Part shown: one piece after another, positions 43,923 to 53,541 of the stretch
Numbering within the stretch: position 1 is the first letter of the stretch
Layout: every line of letters starts with the position of its first letter
Origin: Jannaschia sp. CCS1
GTDB lineage: Bacteria; Pseudomonadota; Alphaproteobacteria; Rhodobacterales; Rhodobacteraceae
DNA: 64,000 nt
Assembly: GCF_000013565.1 (NCBI RefSeq)
Contig: NC_007802.1
Location: 806,001 to 870,000 of the forward strand
Direction of reading: 5' to 3'
The notes under the pieces: generated by a model
Database searches by the model: none
Seen by the model: only the letters and a program-made list of their open reading frames with translations
Told to the model about the DNA's origin: nothing
Translations under genes and position numbers: made by a program

Positions 43923-45554
43923 CTATGGCCGCCCGCGCATCGTGGCTTTCATCTCGGCCAGGCTGAACGCTCCGAACAGGCGCGCGAAGCCGAAGTAACT
44001 GCCCAGGCCGATGGCGACGAGCAGGGCCAATGCGATGTAGCGCAGGCCGTCGACGCCCAGGAAGACCCCCAACAGGATCTCGCCCAGAAACAGCATCAGG
44101 CCCATGGCGACGGAGGCCGCGCAGATCCGCCAGATCTTCGAGCGGAAGCGGTCATCGAACTGCACCACATCGCCAAAGTCCGTCCGGCCCCGGGACAAGA
44201 GGCCAACCATGACCCAGGCGGCGAGCGTTGTGGCGACGGCGGCGGCCAGAAACCCGATGGCGAAGGAGAGGCCGACCGCGACGACCGCATTCACCGCCAT
44301 GGCGACCAGCGCGTATTGGAACGGACGGCGGGTGTCTTCGCGGGCGAAATAGACCGGTTGCAGCACCTTTTGCAGAACGAAAGCGGGCAGGCCCAGGGCG
44401 TAGATGCTGAGCGCCACGGCGGTGGAGGCGGTGTCGTCTGCCGTGAAGGCCCCGCGCTGGAACAGGACGGAGATCAACGGCACGGAGATCACCAGAAGCG
44501 CCACGGCGGCGGGGATGGTCAGCGCCATGGCCAGCTCTCCGGCGCGGGAAAGCGCCTCCCGCCCGCCCGCGTCATCATCCGCCCGCAGGCGGCGCGACAG
44601 GTCGGGCAGAAGCACGATGCCGATGGCAATGCCCACGACGCCCAGGGGCAGTTGATACAGGCGGTCGGCATAGGAGAGCCACGCAATCGCCCCGTCATAG
44701 AAGCTGGCCACCTGACGGCCCACCAGAAGGTTCACCTGCACCACGCCACCGGCCAGCATCGCGGGCAGAGCGATCACCACGAGCTTGCGCATGTCCGAGG
44801 TCAGCCGGGGCTGGCGGAGTTGAATGGAATAGCCCGCGCGCTTCACCGAGATCCAGACCAGCGCCAATTGCGCGATGCCCGCCAGCGGCACGCCCCACGA
44901 CAGCGCGCGCCCATAGGCCTCGGCCGGGTCGACGAGGTTGGTCATCTTGCCGTCGGGCGTGGTCAGATAGACCAGCACCATGGCGGAGACGAGCACGATG
45001 TTGAGAAGGATCGGCGCGGCGGCGGCGGCGGCAAAGCGCCCGATGGCGTTCAGCATACCCGAGAACAGCGCCGCCAGAGAAATGAAGAGGATATAGACGA
45101 AGGCGATGCGCCCGAAATCCACCGCCAAGGGCAGGCGTTCATCCCCTGCAAAGCCCCCGGCCATGGCCAGCACCAGCCACGGCATGGCCAGTTGCGCCAG
45201 AAGCGTCAGCGCGATCAGGATGCCAGCCAGGCCCGAAAAAGCATCCTGGGCAAAGCGCTCGCCATCGTCGCCGCCTTCGACCTTCTTGGCGAACAGCGGC
45301 ACGAAGGCCGTGTTGAACGCCCCTTCGGCAAAGAACCGGCGAAACATGTTGGGCAGGGAGAAGGCCACCAGAAAGGCATCCGCCACGGGACCCGAGCCGA
45401 GGAAGGCGGCGATCAGGATGTCGCGCACGAAGCCGAGGATGCGGCTCGCCATGGTCCAGAACCCCACCGTGAAGAACCCGCGCAGGGCCCGGATGGGTTT
45501 GGGGGTGGGGCGCTCCGGCGGGGGCGGGACGTGGAACGGGTCGGTCTCGGTCAT
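43923..45554 (-). CDS. murJ: Lipid II flippase MurJ (MviN family)
   Basis: A 543-residue protein with about fourteen helices of the MOP fold. It contains the family motif TMASRILGFVRDILIAAFLG and FRRFFAEGAFNTAFVPLF near the N-terminus. MurJ moves lipid II across the inner membrane for peptidoglycan synthesis. The ATG at 45554 overlaps the glnD stop (ATGA at 45551-45554); a longer reading would run into glnD. A glnD-murJ pair is common in alphaproteobacteria. Confidence 0.95.
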   Translation of the reverse strand: MTETDPFHVPPPPERPTPKPIRALRGFFTVGFWTMASRILGFVRDILIAAFLGSGPVADAFLVAFSLPNMFRRFFAEGAFNTAFVPLFAKKVEGGDDGERFAQDAFSGLAGILIALTLLAQLAMPWLVLAMAGGFAGDERLPLAVDFGRIAFVYILFISLAALFSGMLNAIGRFAAAAAAPILLNIVLVSAMVLVYLTTPDGKMTNLVDPAEAYGRALSWGVPLAGIAQLALVWISVKRAGYSIQLRQPRLTSDMRKLVVIALPAMLAGGVVQVNLLVGRQVASFYDGAIAWLSYADRLYQLPLGVVGIAIGIVLLPDLSRRLRADDDAGGREALSRAGELAMALTIPAAVALLVISVPLISVLFQRGAFTADDTASTAVALSIYALGLPAFVLQKVLQPVYFAREDTRRPFQYALVAMAVNAVVAVGLSFAIGFLAAAVATTLAAWVMVGLLSRGRTDFGDVVQFDDRFRSKIWRICAASVAMGLMLFLGEILLGVFLGVDGLRYIALALLVAIGLGSYFGFARLFGAFSLAEMKATMRGRP

Positions 45555-48388
45555 GCCCCGGCCCGTTCGGCAACCCGGGCGATGGCGTCCCGCAGCTTGC
45601 GCTCCAAGGCGGCGCGGCGCGGCTCGGAATGCAGTTTCAGCCCGAAGGTGTCCTTGACGTAGAACGTGTCCACAACCTGCACGCCGTAAGTCGCGATGGT
45701 GGCGGACGAGATGTAGACATTGGCCGCCGCAAGACATTTGGCCAGATCATAGAGCAGGCCGGGGCGGTCGCGGGTATCAACCTCGATGATCGTGTAGATC
45801 TCCGATCCCTCATTGTCGAAGGTGATTGTTGTCGGCACGTTGAAGGGCCGCTCGCGTTTTTTGATCTTGTCGCGTTTCTCCATCGCCTCTGACGCGACGA
45901 CCTCGCCCATCAGTGTCTTGCGGATCATCGTTGTCAGGCGCGGCAGGCGGGCCTTTTCATAGGGCGATCCTTCGCGGTCCTGCACCCAGAACACGGCGGT
46001 CGCATAGCCGTCCTTGGACGTGTAGGTCCGCGCATCCACAACATTGGCGCCGACCAGCGAGAGAGCGCCCGCAAGGCGCGTCAGGATGCCGGGGTGATCG
46101 GCCAAGGCAAAGCAGACCCGCGTGGCGTCACGGTCCGTGTCCTGCTTGGTGTCGATCTTGATTTCATCGTCTTTCAGGCCGCCGAGCATCTTGGCGAAGG
46201 TGACCTGAGTGGCCAGATCGAGGCCCTGCCAATAGGGGCCGTAATGGCGGTCCACCTCGGTCTTGATGTCGCCCTTGGACCAGCTTGTCAGAGCGGCGCG
46301 CAGGCGTTTCTTGGCCTCCCCCTCCAATTGTTCGCGGTTGAGGTCCTCCAGCCCGGTTTCCAGCGCCATGGCGGTGGAGCGGTGGAGCGAGCGCAGAAGC
46401 GTCGCCTTCCAGTTGTTCCACGTATTTGGCCCCACGCCGCGGATGTCACAGACCGTCAGGACGGTCAGCAGGTCCAGCCGTTCGCGGGTTTTCACGGCCT
46501 TGGCAAAGTCGCGCACGGTGCGGGGGTCGGCGATGTCGCGCTTCTGGGCCATGTCGGACATCAGAAGGTGGTAGCGGACGAGCCATTCGACGGTCTCACA
46601 TTCCGCCGGTTTCAGGCCCAGACGGGGGCAGATTGCGCGGGCCATCCGCGCGCCCAGAATGGAGTGATCCTCGTTCCGGCCCTTGCCGATATCGTGCAGC
46701 AGGCAGGCGACGAACAGGACCTTGCGGTTCACACCGTTTTTCAGGATGCCAGAGACGAGGGGCAGTTCCTCCACCAATTCCCCCCGCTCGATCTGCGCGA
46801 GGGTGGAGATGACCTGGATCGTATGCTCGTCCACCGTATAGCTGTGGTACATGTTGAACTGCATCATCGCTACGATATGGGCGAATTCCGGCAGGAACGC
46901 CGCCAGAACCCCAAGTTCGTTCATCCGGCGCAGGCCGCGTTCCGGGTTGCCGTGCTTCAGCATCAGGTCAAGGAAGATGCGGTTGGCTTCGCGGTCGCGG
47001 CGCATGGTGTCGTCGATCAGATCCAGCCGGGCGGAGGCTTCGCGCATGGCGTCGGGGTGGATTAGGTAGTTGGTGCGCAGACCCTCTTCAAACAGGCGCA
47101 GAATGTTGAGGGGATCGGTGAAGAAGGCCTCCGGGTCCGTGATGTTGAGGCGGTTCTGGGCCACCGCGTAGCCGTCTTTCAGCTTCTTGCGCCGCGTGCG
47201 CCCGCGCAGAAAGCCAAGGATTGCGGGTTCCTGTTTGACGTGGCGCGCCTCCAGCCCCGTCAGGAAGATGCGGGTCAGTTCGCCGACCTGGGTGGCGTGC
47301 CGGAAGTAATCCTGCATGAAATGTTCCACCGCACGGCGGCCGGAATGGTCGTCATATCCGAGACGGTCGGCCACCTCGACCTGCATATCAAACGACAGCA
47401 TGTCCTGGGCGCGCCCGGCGATCAGGTGCAGATGACAGCGGACGGCCCACACGAAGCGTTCGGCTGCGTCAAAGGCGGCGAATTCCTCGGGCCGGAAGAC
47501 GTTGAGGGCCACCAGCTCCCCGGCCTTCTCCACGCCGTGTTCATATTTGGCGATCCAATATAGGGTTTGCAGGTCGCGCAGGCCGCCTTTGCCCTCTTTG
47601 ACATTGGGCTCCAGCATATAGCGTTGGCCGCCCTGCTTTTTGTGGCGGTTGGCGCGTTCTTCCAGCTTGGCTTCCACGAACTCGCCCGTGGTGCCGGTGA
47701 ACAGTTGCGCACGCAATGTGTCATGCAACTCAGCCGACAGGGCGGCATCGCCGCTGAGGTGGCGCATTTCCAGAAAGGTGGTGCGGATCGTGTAGTCGTC
47801 CCGGCCCAGACGCAGGCAATCCTTGATCGTGCGCGACGAGTGGCCGACCTTCAGGCGCAGGTCCCACAGCATGTAGAGCGTGCTTTCAATGATGCTCTCG
47901 ATCTTGCCGGTGACTTTCCACGGCGTCAGGAACAGCAGGTCCACGTCGGAGGACGGGGCCATTTCCGCGCGCCCGTAGCCGCCCACGGCAAGGACCGCGA
48001 TGCGCTCGCTCTCGGACTGGATATTGGTGGGGTGGATGTAGGTCTGCGCAACACGCAGCACTTCGGTGACAAGCACATCGGTCAGGAAGGCATAGGACCG
48101 CGTGGCCCGGCGCGCGGCAAGGGGGCTGGCGGTGATCGCACGGGCCAGCGCATCACGCGCGGTGCCTTGGGCGCGGGACAATTCGGTGACGGTGGCCGCC
48201 CGGATCGCGGCGGCATCGGTGGCCTGGGCGCAGACGGCATCCAGCCGTGCGGCCAGAGCCGGTCTGTCAATGATGTCCTCATTGGGCAACAACAATGTGC
48301 CCGGCGAGGATGCGGCGGAGAGGCTGGGGTTTTGCGCCCGGTCAGAGACCGGGACCGCCGAGGCGTCTTGGGGCAGGGTCAATGACAC
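45551..48388 (-). CDS. glnD: Bifunctional uridylyltransferase/uridylyl-removing enzyme GlnD
   Basis: A 945-residue protein. The nucleotidyltransferase domain has GGYGR at 136-140 and metal aspartates D148 and D150. An HD domain follows with VACLLHDIGKGRNEDH, and two C-terminal ACT domains include HPGILTRLAGALSLVGANVV and DTRDRPGLLYDLAKCL. It uridylylates or deuridylylates PII proteins according to glutamine level and so controls nitrogen assimilation. Its 5' end overlaps the upstream lipoprotein gene by 47 bases, so the true start may be slightly downstream. It is followed directly by murJ. Confidence 0.95.
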   Translation of the reverse strand: MSLTLPQDASAVPVSDRAQNPSLSAASSPGTLLLPNEDIIDRPALAARLDAVCAQATDAAAIRAATVTELSRAQGTARDALARAITASPLAARRATRSYAFLTDVLVTEVLRVAQTYIHPTNIQSESERIAVLAVGGYGRAEMAPSSDVDLLFLTPWKVTGKIESIIESTLYMLWDLRLKVGHSSRTIKDCLRLGRDDYTIRTTFLEMRHLSGDAALSAELHDTLRAQLFTGTTGEFVEAKLEERANRHKKQGGQRYMLEPNVKEGKGGLRDLQTLYWIAKYEHGVEKAGELVALNVFRPEEFAAFDAAERFVWAVRCHLHLIAGRAQDMLSFDMQVEVADRLGYDDHSGRRAVEHFMQDYFRHATQVGELTRIFLTGLEARHVKQEPAILGFLRGRTRRKKLKDGYAVAQNRLNITDPEAFFTDPLNILRLFEEGLRTNYLIHPDAMREASARLDLIDDTMRRDREANRIFLDLMLKHGNPERGLRRMNELGVLAAFLPEFAHIVAMMQFNMYHSYTVDEHTIQVISTLAQIERGELVEELPLVSGILKNGVNRKVLFVACLLHDIGKGRNEDHSILGARMARAICPRLGLKPAECETVEWLVRYHLLMSDMAQKRDIADPRTVRDFAKAVKTRERLDLLTVLTVCDIRGVGPNTWNNWKATLLRSLHRSTAMALETGLEDLNREQLEGEAKKRLRAALTSWSKGDIKTEVDRHYGPYWQGLDLATQVTFAKMLGGLKDDEIKIDTKQDTDRDATRVCFALADHPGILTRLAGALSLVGANVVDARTYTSKDGYATAVFWVQDREGSPYEKARLPRLTTMIRKTLMGEVVASEAMEKRDKIKKRERPFNVPTTITFDNEGSEIYTIIEVDTRDRPGLLYDLAKCLAAANVYISSATIATYGVQVVDTFYVKDTFGLKLHSEPRRAALERKLRDAIARVAERAGA

Positions 48389-49511
48389 TCACCTGTTGGT
48401 TGACGATCTCGGCCACGGCCAGCGCACGCTCGATCGTGCCATCGTTCAGGAAGCGGAACGCCCCCGCGGACCCTTCGACCTGCCCTGCCGCGACAAGCTC
48501 CGCCGTGCCAATGCGACCCGACGGGGCGGCCGCGGCAATGGCCCGCACGGCATCATAGCCAAGACCACCAAGGGCGTGGGGTGCGCCCACGTTCACGGCG
48601 GCATAGCGGCTGTTGAAGGCGGTGGCGGCGTTGGGATCAGGCAGCGTGAACCACCCGCCCTGCAGGCCGGAGAATTCCAATGTTGCCGGTGGAATGTCCC
48701 AGCGGGTCAGGCCCATCATCTGGGTCACCGATGTGTCCAGGCCGTTTTCAGGCAGCAACTGCGCGAAGAGCGGCAGCGCGCCTGCACTGTCGGAGGTGAG
48801 CAGCACGGCATTGGCCCCGCCGGACCGGACGGCGGCGGTTACCTCGGAGACGACGTTTACGACGCCCACTTGGCTGAATTCATAGGGAATGGTCGCCGAA
48901 ATCGTGGCACCCGAGAGCGAGGCGGCATTGCGCACGGCGTCGCGCGCCACTTCGCCGGCCAGGTTGTTGGCGTGGACGACCACGATGTTTCCACGACCCT
49001 GGCGGGCCGAATAGCCCACGATCCGGGAGGCGGTGTTGGCGAAAGTGTAGCCCAGGACCAGGACGTTGCCGCCCGCGATCTCGGTATTGTTGGAGAAGCT
49101 GAGCACGGCCACGTTGGAGTTGGCGACGGCCACGCCCACGGCGGCGGCGGCATCGGAGCGGAGCGGCCCGACGATCACGTCAGCGCCTGCGGAGATGGCT
49201 TCCTGGGCGCGCGTGGCGGCGGTGGCCGCATCGCCGCCGGTGTCGTAGACCGTGATGTCGATGGTGGTTGTGGCGGCCACGTCGGAGGCCGCAAGCCGCG
49301 CGGCATTCTCCAGACTGCGCGACAGAAGGGCGTCGCCGCCACTTCCGCTCATCGGCAGGAGCATGGCCACCTGAACCGTCTGGCCCACCCGGGGGCCGCC
49401 GGTCAGCCCGATGGGGCCGCCGCCGATCTGACACGCCGTCAGGACCAGAGACATAAGAAGGGCTGTTAACGCGCGCGCTGGGTTGCGAAGAATGCTGAAA
49501 CCGGAAACCAT
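48342..49511 (-). CDS. Penicillin-binding-protein activator-like lipoprotein (LpoA/LppC type)
   Basis: A 389-residue lipoprotein with lipobox LTAC (C27) and a periplasmic-binding-protein-like domain starting VAMLLPMSGSGGDALLSRSL. It corresponds to the C-terminal domain of LpoA, which stimulates PBP1A at the outer membrane. It lacks the N-terminal TPR part of E. coli LpoA, as is usual in alphaproteobacteria. The start at 49511 places the signal peptide correctly; the frame stays open far upstream. It is divergent from rsmI, a conserved neighbour. PBP activation in this organism is inferred. Confidence 0.82.
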   Translation of the reverse strand: MVSGFSILRNPARALTALLMSLVLTACQIGGGPIGLTGGPRVGQTVQVAMLLPMSGSGGDALLSRSLENAARLAASDVAATTTIDITVYDTGGDAATAATRAQEAISAGADVIVGPLRSDAAAAVGVAVANSNVAVLSFSNNTEIAGGNVLVLGYTFANTASRIVGYSARQGRGNIVVVHANNLAGEVARDAVRNAASLSGATISATIPYEFSQVGVVNVVSEVTAAVRSGGANAVLLTSDSAGALPLFAQLLPENGLDTSVTQMMGLTRWDIPPATLEFSGLQGGWFTLPDPNAATAFNSRYAAVNVGAPHALGGLGYDAVRAIAAAAPSGRIGTAELVAAGQVEGSAGAFRFLNDGTIERALAVAEIVNQQVSVIDPAPRRLGGPGL

Positions 49512-49709
49512 AGGACGAAGGCCCTCCCCTAGAGGCGTATCAAAATTACTCGTGGCGGGAGGCCCGCGAATGCACGCTACGGCGATTGACCACCCAAGTA
49601 AACGCGCCACCCAGGGCAGTTGCGCCCTCGGGATGGCTAATGGACCGGATTGCCTGCCTGTGGCAATGGCGCAGATCACGGGTATGTGTGCTCCGGCGGA
49701 GGGACGCCC

Positions 49710-50567
49710 ATGAGCAAGACCGTCTCTGTCGCGCCCGGATTGCACTTTGTGGCCACGCCCATCGGCTCTGCCCGCGATATCACGCTGCGGGCGCTGGACG
49801 TGTTGGGAGCGGCCGATGTCATCGCGGCTGAGGACACACGGACTGCCCGCAAACTGATGGACATACATGGTATTCCCGTGAATGGCCGCCCCATGATCCC
49901 CTATCACGACCACAATGGAGCGGAGGCGCGCCCGCGCGTTCTGGGCGCGCTGGAGAAGGGGATGTCCGTGGCCTATGTGTCAGAGGCCGGAACGCCCCTT
50001 GTGGCGGATCCGGGTTATCAGCTGGGCCGGGCAGCGATTGATGCAGGCTTCCCCGTCTTCTCGGCCCCCGGCCCGTCCGCGGCTTTGGCGGCGCTGACGG
50101 TCTCGGGCCTTGCGTCTGACCGGTTCCTCTTCGTGGGCTTCGCGCCAAGCCAGACCGGCGCTCGGGAGAAATGGATGCGCGGTCTTGATGCATCCGGCGC
50201 CACCGTGATCGCCTATGAAAGCCCGAAACGTGTTCACCGAATGTTAGGTGAATTGTGCGAGGTTCTGGGGGATGATCGTGAGGTGGCCATTTGCCGGGAA
50301 TTGACCAAACGCTTCGAGGAAGTGGTGCGCGGAACCTGTGGGCAGGTCCGCGACCTGTTGCAGGGGCGCCTGCTGAAGGGCGAAGTCGTCGTGGTGATTG
50401 GCCGCGCGGTGGCCCGGGCGCCGGACATGCAGGATGTGCAGGCGGCGCTACGGGTGGCCCTGGACGAGATGCCGCTGAAAGCGGCCTCGGCGCAGGTGGC
50501 CGAGGCGTTGGGAATGTCCAAACGCGATGTCTACCAGATGGGATTGCAACTGAAAAACGGCGACTGA
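49710..50567 (+). CDS. rsmI: 16S rRNA (cytidine-1402-2'-O)-methyltransferase RsmI
   Basis: A 285-residue SAM-dependent methyltransferase of the tetrapyrrole-methylase fold. It shows FVATPIGSARDITLRALDVL, AAEDTRTARKLM and the cofactor region VSEAGTPLVADPGYQL. RsmI 2'-O-methylates C1402 in the decoding centre of 16S rRNA. GGAGGGAC at 49698-49705 fixes the ATG at 49710. It forms the conserved block lpoA (divergent), rsmI, yraN, gshB. Confidence 0.94.
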   Translation: MSKTVSVAPGLHFVATPIGSARDITLRALDVLGAADVIAAEDTRTARKLMDIHGIPVNGRPMIPYHDHNGAEARPRVLGALEKGMSVAYVSEAGTPLVADPGYQLGRAAIDAGFPVFSAPGPSAALAALTVSGLASDRFLFVGFAPSQTGAREKWMRGLDASGATVIAYESPKRVHRMLGELCEVLGDDREVAICRELTKRFEEVVRGTCGQVRDLLQGRLLKGEVVVVIGRAVARAPDMQDVQAALRVALDEMPLKAASAQVAEALGMSKRDVYQMGLQLKNGD

Positions 50568-50917
50568 AAGGTCAAGTCGCGTATCAGAAAGGCAAAGCCG
50601 CCGAAGAGATCGCGTTGCGCGCCTATCTTGATCACGGGCACAGGCTGGTGAGCCGGCGCTGGCGCGGGCCAGCGGGCGAAATTGACCTTGTCATGGAAAA
50701 AGACGGCGAAGTGATTTTCGTGGAAGTGAAAGCCTCCCGCACCCATGCGAGGGCGGCGGAGGCCCTGTCCAACCGACAGATCGCGCGGCTCTTGCGCAGC
50801 GCGGAGCATTGCCTCGGCTCCTTCCCCAAGGGGCTTGCCACGCCGATGCGGTTTGATGTGGCCCTCGTTGACGGGCAGGGTCAGCTCGACGTCATCGTGA
50901 ACGCATTAGCCGCCTGA
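50564..50917 (+). CDS. yraN: YraN/UPF0102 endonuclease-like protein (start codon uncertain)
   Basis: About 117 residues of a PD-(D/E)xK-like fold with GKAAEEIALRAYL, GEIDLVMEKDGEVIFVEVKA and the conserved ALSNRQIARLLRSAEHCL. UPF0102 proteins are predicted nucleases of unknown role. No ATG, GTG or TTG occurs in this frame between mid-rsmI and the conserved domain. The best candidate is a CTG at 50564 overlapping the rsmI stop (CTGA); an ATT further upstream is another. Coupling to rsmI translation would explain initiation at a poor codon. A sequencing error near the junction is also possible. Confidence 0.75.
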   Translation: MKGQVAYQKGKAAEEIALRAYLDHGHRLVSRRWRGPAGEIDLVMEKDGEVIFVEVKASRTHARAAEALSNRQIARLLRSAEHCLGSFPKGLATPMRFDVALVDGQGQLDVIVNALAA

Positions 50918-50983
50918 TCCCCATTGCGCCGGACCCGGCGTCACGCCAAGTAAGGGGCTTGAGTATGACCGAAGGGGCCAGGC

Positions 50984-51928
50984 ATGTTGATCGCATTTCA
51001 GATGGATCCGATCGAAGACGTGGACATCGACGCGGATTCGTCTTTTCGATTGGCGGAAGAGGCGCAGGCGCGCGGGCATGATCTGATGGTCTATACGCCC
51101 GACGATCTGTTCTACCGTGAAGACAAGGTCTGCGCTCGGGCCCGCCGCATCAGCGTGCAGCGCGTTAAAGGCGACCACGTGGTAGCGCAGGCCCCTGAGA
51201 TTGTGGATCTGGCGGAGGTCGATGTGATCTGGCTGCGTCAGGACCCGCCTTTTGACATGGGCTATATCACGACGACGCATCTGCTGGACCGTCTGCGCGA
51301 CAAGACGCTGGTGGTGAATGATCCGTTCTGGGTGCGCAATTCGCCCGAAAAGCTGATGGTCCTGGACTACCCCGACCTCACACCGCCCACGATGATCGCC
51401 CGCGACATCGACATGCTGAAGGCGTTCAAGGAGGAGCACGGGGACGTGATCCTCAAGCCGCTCTACGGCAATGGCGGCGCGGGCGTGTTTCGCCTGACGC
51501 CCGAGGACCGCAACCTGACGTCGCTCCACGAGTTGTTCACCGGCATCAACCGGGAGCCGCTTATCATGCAGAAGTTCCTTCCCGATGTCTCCGCTGGCGA
51601 TAAACGCGTGATCCTGGTGGATGGGGAGCCCGTGGGCGGCATCAATCGCGTCCCGGCCAAGGGCGAGGTCCGCTCCAACATGCATGTCGGCGGACGGCCC
51701 GAGGCCACGGCCCTGACCGAGCGGGAGAGAGAAATCTGCGCCATCATCGGCCCGCGCCTGAAGGAGATGGGACAAGTGTTTGTGGGCATTGACGTGATCG
51801 GAGGCTGGCTGACCGAGATCAACGTGACCTCACCCACCGGCATTCAGGAATTGGAGCGGTTTGACGGCGTCAACATCGCCGCCCGGATCTGGGACGCCAT
51901 CGAGGACCGCCACGCGGCGATGCCCTAG
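50984..51928 (+). CDS. gshB: Glutathione synthetase
   Basis: A 314-residue ATP-grasp enzyme starting [20 protein letters not shown]. It has [18 protein letters not shown] for ATP binding and [20 protein letters not shown] near the C-terminus. It joins gamma-glutamylcysteine and glycine. The length is normal for the bacterial enzyme. It follows yraN by 66 bases and converges on comM with a four-base overlap of the stop codons. Confidence 0.96.
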   Translation: MLIAFQMDPIEDVDIDADSSFRLAEEAQARGHDLMVYTPDDLFYREDKVCARARRISVQRVKGDHVVAQAPEIVDLAEVDVIWLRQDPPFDMGYITTTHLLDRLRDKTLVVNDPFWVRNSPEKLMVLDYPDLTPPTMIARDIDMLKAFKEEHGDVILKPLYGNGGAGVFRLTPEDRNLTSLHELFTGINREPLIMQKFLPDVSAGDKRVILVDGEPVGGINRVPAKGEVRSNMHVGGRPEATALTEREREICAIIGPRLKEMGQVFVGIDVIGGWLTEINVTSPTGIQELERFDGVNIAARIWDAIEDRHAAMP

Positions 51929-53466
51929 ACGTCGCGCGCACCGATCAGCCGATACCCCACCGCCTCGGCGATATGGGGCACGCTGACCGTCTCCACCCCA
52001 TCCAGATCGGCAATGGTGCGCGCCAGTCGCAGGACGCGGTGATACCCGCGTGCGGTCAGTTTGAACTTGTCCGCCGCTTGCAGCAGCATCGCCTTGCCCT
52101 CGCTATCGGGTGTCGCGATCTGATCCAGCAGCGCGCCTTCCGCATCGGCATTCACCCGCGCTGACGCCCCCAGGGCGGAAAAGCGAGCCGCCTGCACGTC
52201 GCGCGCCTGCGCGACACGCGCGGCGATCACGGTGCTGGTCTCGCCGGAGGCGGGCAGGTCGAGGTCCGAATAGGCAACAGGCGGCACCTCCAGCCGCAGA
52301 TCAAACCGGTCCATCAAGGGTCCTGAGATCTTTCCCATATAATCCTGCCCGCAGATCGGCGCGCGATTGCAGGCAGCATCGGCATCATACAGGTTCCCGC
52401 ACCGGCAGGGATTGGCGGCGGCGATCAGAAGAAACCGGCAGGGATAGGTCACATGGGCGTTGGCGCGGGCGACGACGACATCGCCCGTCTCAATCGGTTG
52501 GCGCAGGGTCTCCAACACGGCGCGCGGATATTCAGGCAGCTCATCCAGAAACAGCACGCCGTTATGCGCCAGACTGATCTCACCGGGTTTCGCGCCGCGA
52601 CCACCGCCCACAATCGCAGGCATCGATGCCGTATGATGCGGGGCGCGGTAGGGTCGCGTGCGGGAAATCCCACCCTCGTCCAAAAGACCCGACAGAGAGT
52701 GGATCATCGACGTCTCTAACGCCTCCGCCGCGGATAACGCGGGCAGAATCCCCGGCAATCGCGCCGCCAGCATCGACTTGCCGGACCCCGGAGAGCCCAC
52801 CATCATAAGGTGGTGCCGTCCGGCCGCCGCGATCTCCAGCGCCCGTTTGGCCCGTTCCTGCCCCCGGACCTCTGACATGCATTTGGGACCTGGGTCGGCG
52901 GCGACTTCTCCGGGTGACGCGGGCTCCAACGGTGCGCGGTCGGTCAGATGTGCGATCAAATCACCAAGCGACGCAGCGGCGAATACGGGTGTCGCGCCCA
53001 CCCAAGCCGCCTCCGCCCCGCATCCGGATGGACACAGTAGCGTGCGGTTGTCCTCCCCCGCTGCGAGGGCTGCGGGCAATGCGCCAAGAACCGGCACCAG
53101 GCGCCCGTTCAAGGACAATTCACCCAGCGACAGCGTGCCTTCCACGCGCTCTTTCGGCAAGATCCCCAAGGCCGCCAGCAAAGCCAGAGCGATGGGCAGG
53201 TCGAAGTGAGAGCCCTCTTTGGGAATGTCAGCGGGCGACAGGTTCACCGTGATCCGGCGCGACGGCAGCGCGATGGCCATGGCCTGCAGGGCGGTGCGCA
53301 CCCTCTCGCGCGCCTCGGACACGGCCTTGTCGGGCAGGCCCACGATGGCAAAGCCCGGCAGGCCCGCCGTGACGGCGCATTGCACTTCCACGCGGCGGGC
53401 ATCAAGGCCCTCAAACGCGACGGTATGGGTGAGGGCGAGGGCGTCTGGACTGGTGGCTTCAAACAT
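51925..53466 (-). CDS. comM: YifB/ComM family Mg-chelatase-like ATPase
   Basis: A 513-residue protein with an N-terminal Lon-protease-like ChlI domain, a central AAA+ module with Walker [10 protein letters not shown] and Walker [11 protein letters not shown], a zinc-ribbon-like [14 protein letters not shown] segment, and a C-terminal domain. ComM is a helicase promoting branch migration during natural transformation; in Rhodobacter capsulatus I recall it being needed for uptake of gene-transfer-agent DNA under CtrA control. The ATG at 53466 has AGGGTGA upstream, better than the GTG at 53475. A near-perfect CtrA box lies 26-41 bases before the start. Confidence 0.92.
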   Translation of the reverse strand: MFEATSPDALALTHTVAFEGLDARRVEVQCAVTAGLPGFAIVGLPDKAVSEARERVRTALQAMAIALPSRRITVNLSPADIPKEGSHFDLPIALALLAALGILPKERVEGTLSLGELSLNGRLVPVLGALPAALAAGEDNRTLLCPSGCGAEAAWVGATPVFAAASLGDLIAHLTDRAPLEPASPGEVAADPGPKCMSEVRGQERAKRALEIAAAGRHHLMMVGSPGSGKSMLAARLPGILPALSAAEALETSMIHSLSGLLDEGGISRTRPYRAPHHTASMPAIVGGGRGAKPGEISLAHNGVLFLDELPEYPRAVLETLRQPIETGDVVVARANAHVTYPCRFLLIAAANPCRCGNLYDADAACNRAPICGQDYMGKISGPLMDRFDLRLEVPPVAYSDLDLPASGETSTVIAARVAQARDVQAARFSALGASARVNADAEGALLDQIATPDSEGKAMLLQAADKFKLTARGYHRVLRLARTIADLDGVETVSVPHIAEAVGYRLIGARDV

Positions 53467-53491
53467 GGCGCTCACCCTGTCTGATGAAGGG

Positions 53492-53507
53492 TTAGCGAAA
53501 GGTTAAC
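53492..53507. promoter_or_regulatory. CtrA-like box upstream of comM (TTAG-N7-TTAAC, one mismatch)
   Basis: TTAG (53492-53495), seven bases, TTAAC (53503-53507). It differs from TTAA-N7-TTAAC at one base and lies just upstream of comM, a gene reported to be in the CtrA regulon of Rhodobacter. Motif match plus context only. Confidence 0.45.
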
Positions 53508-53541
53508 AGAATGGGGCGGGTCTTAATAAAATTGGAAAGTC

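Noticed and set aside
43902-45662. A 586-codon open frame on the plus strand antisense to murJ
   Set aside because: It is low-complexity (Gln/Arg/Gly/His-rich) and exactly opposite a clear MurJ coding sequence; high-GC antisense frames of this kind are common. The same applies to long antisense frames opposite 365-1843, 3154-4500, 15682-16926 and 24275-25618.
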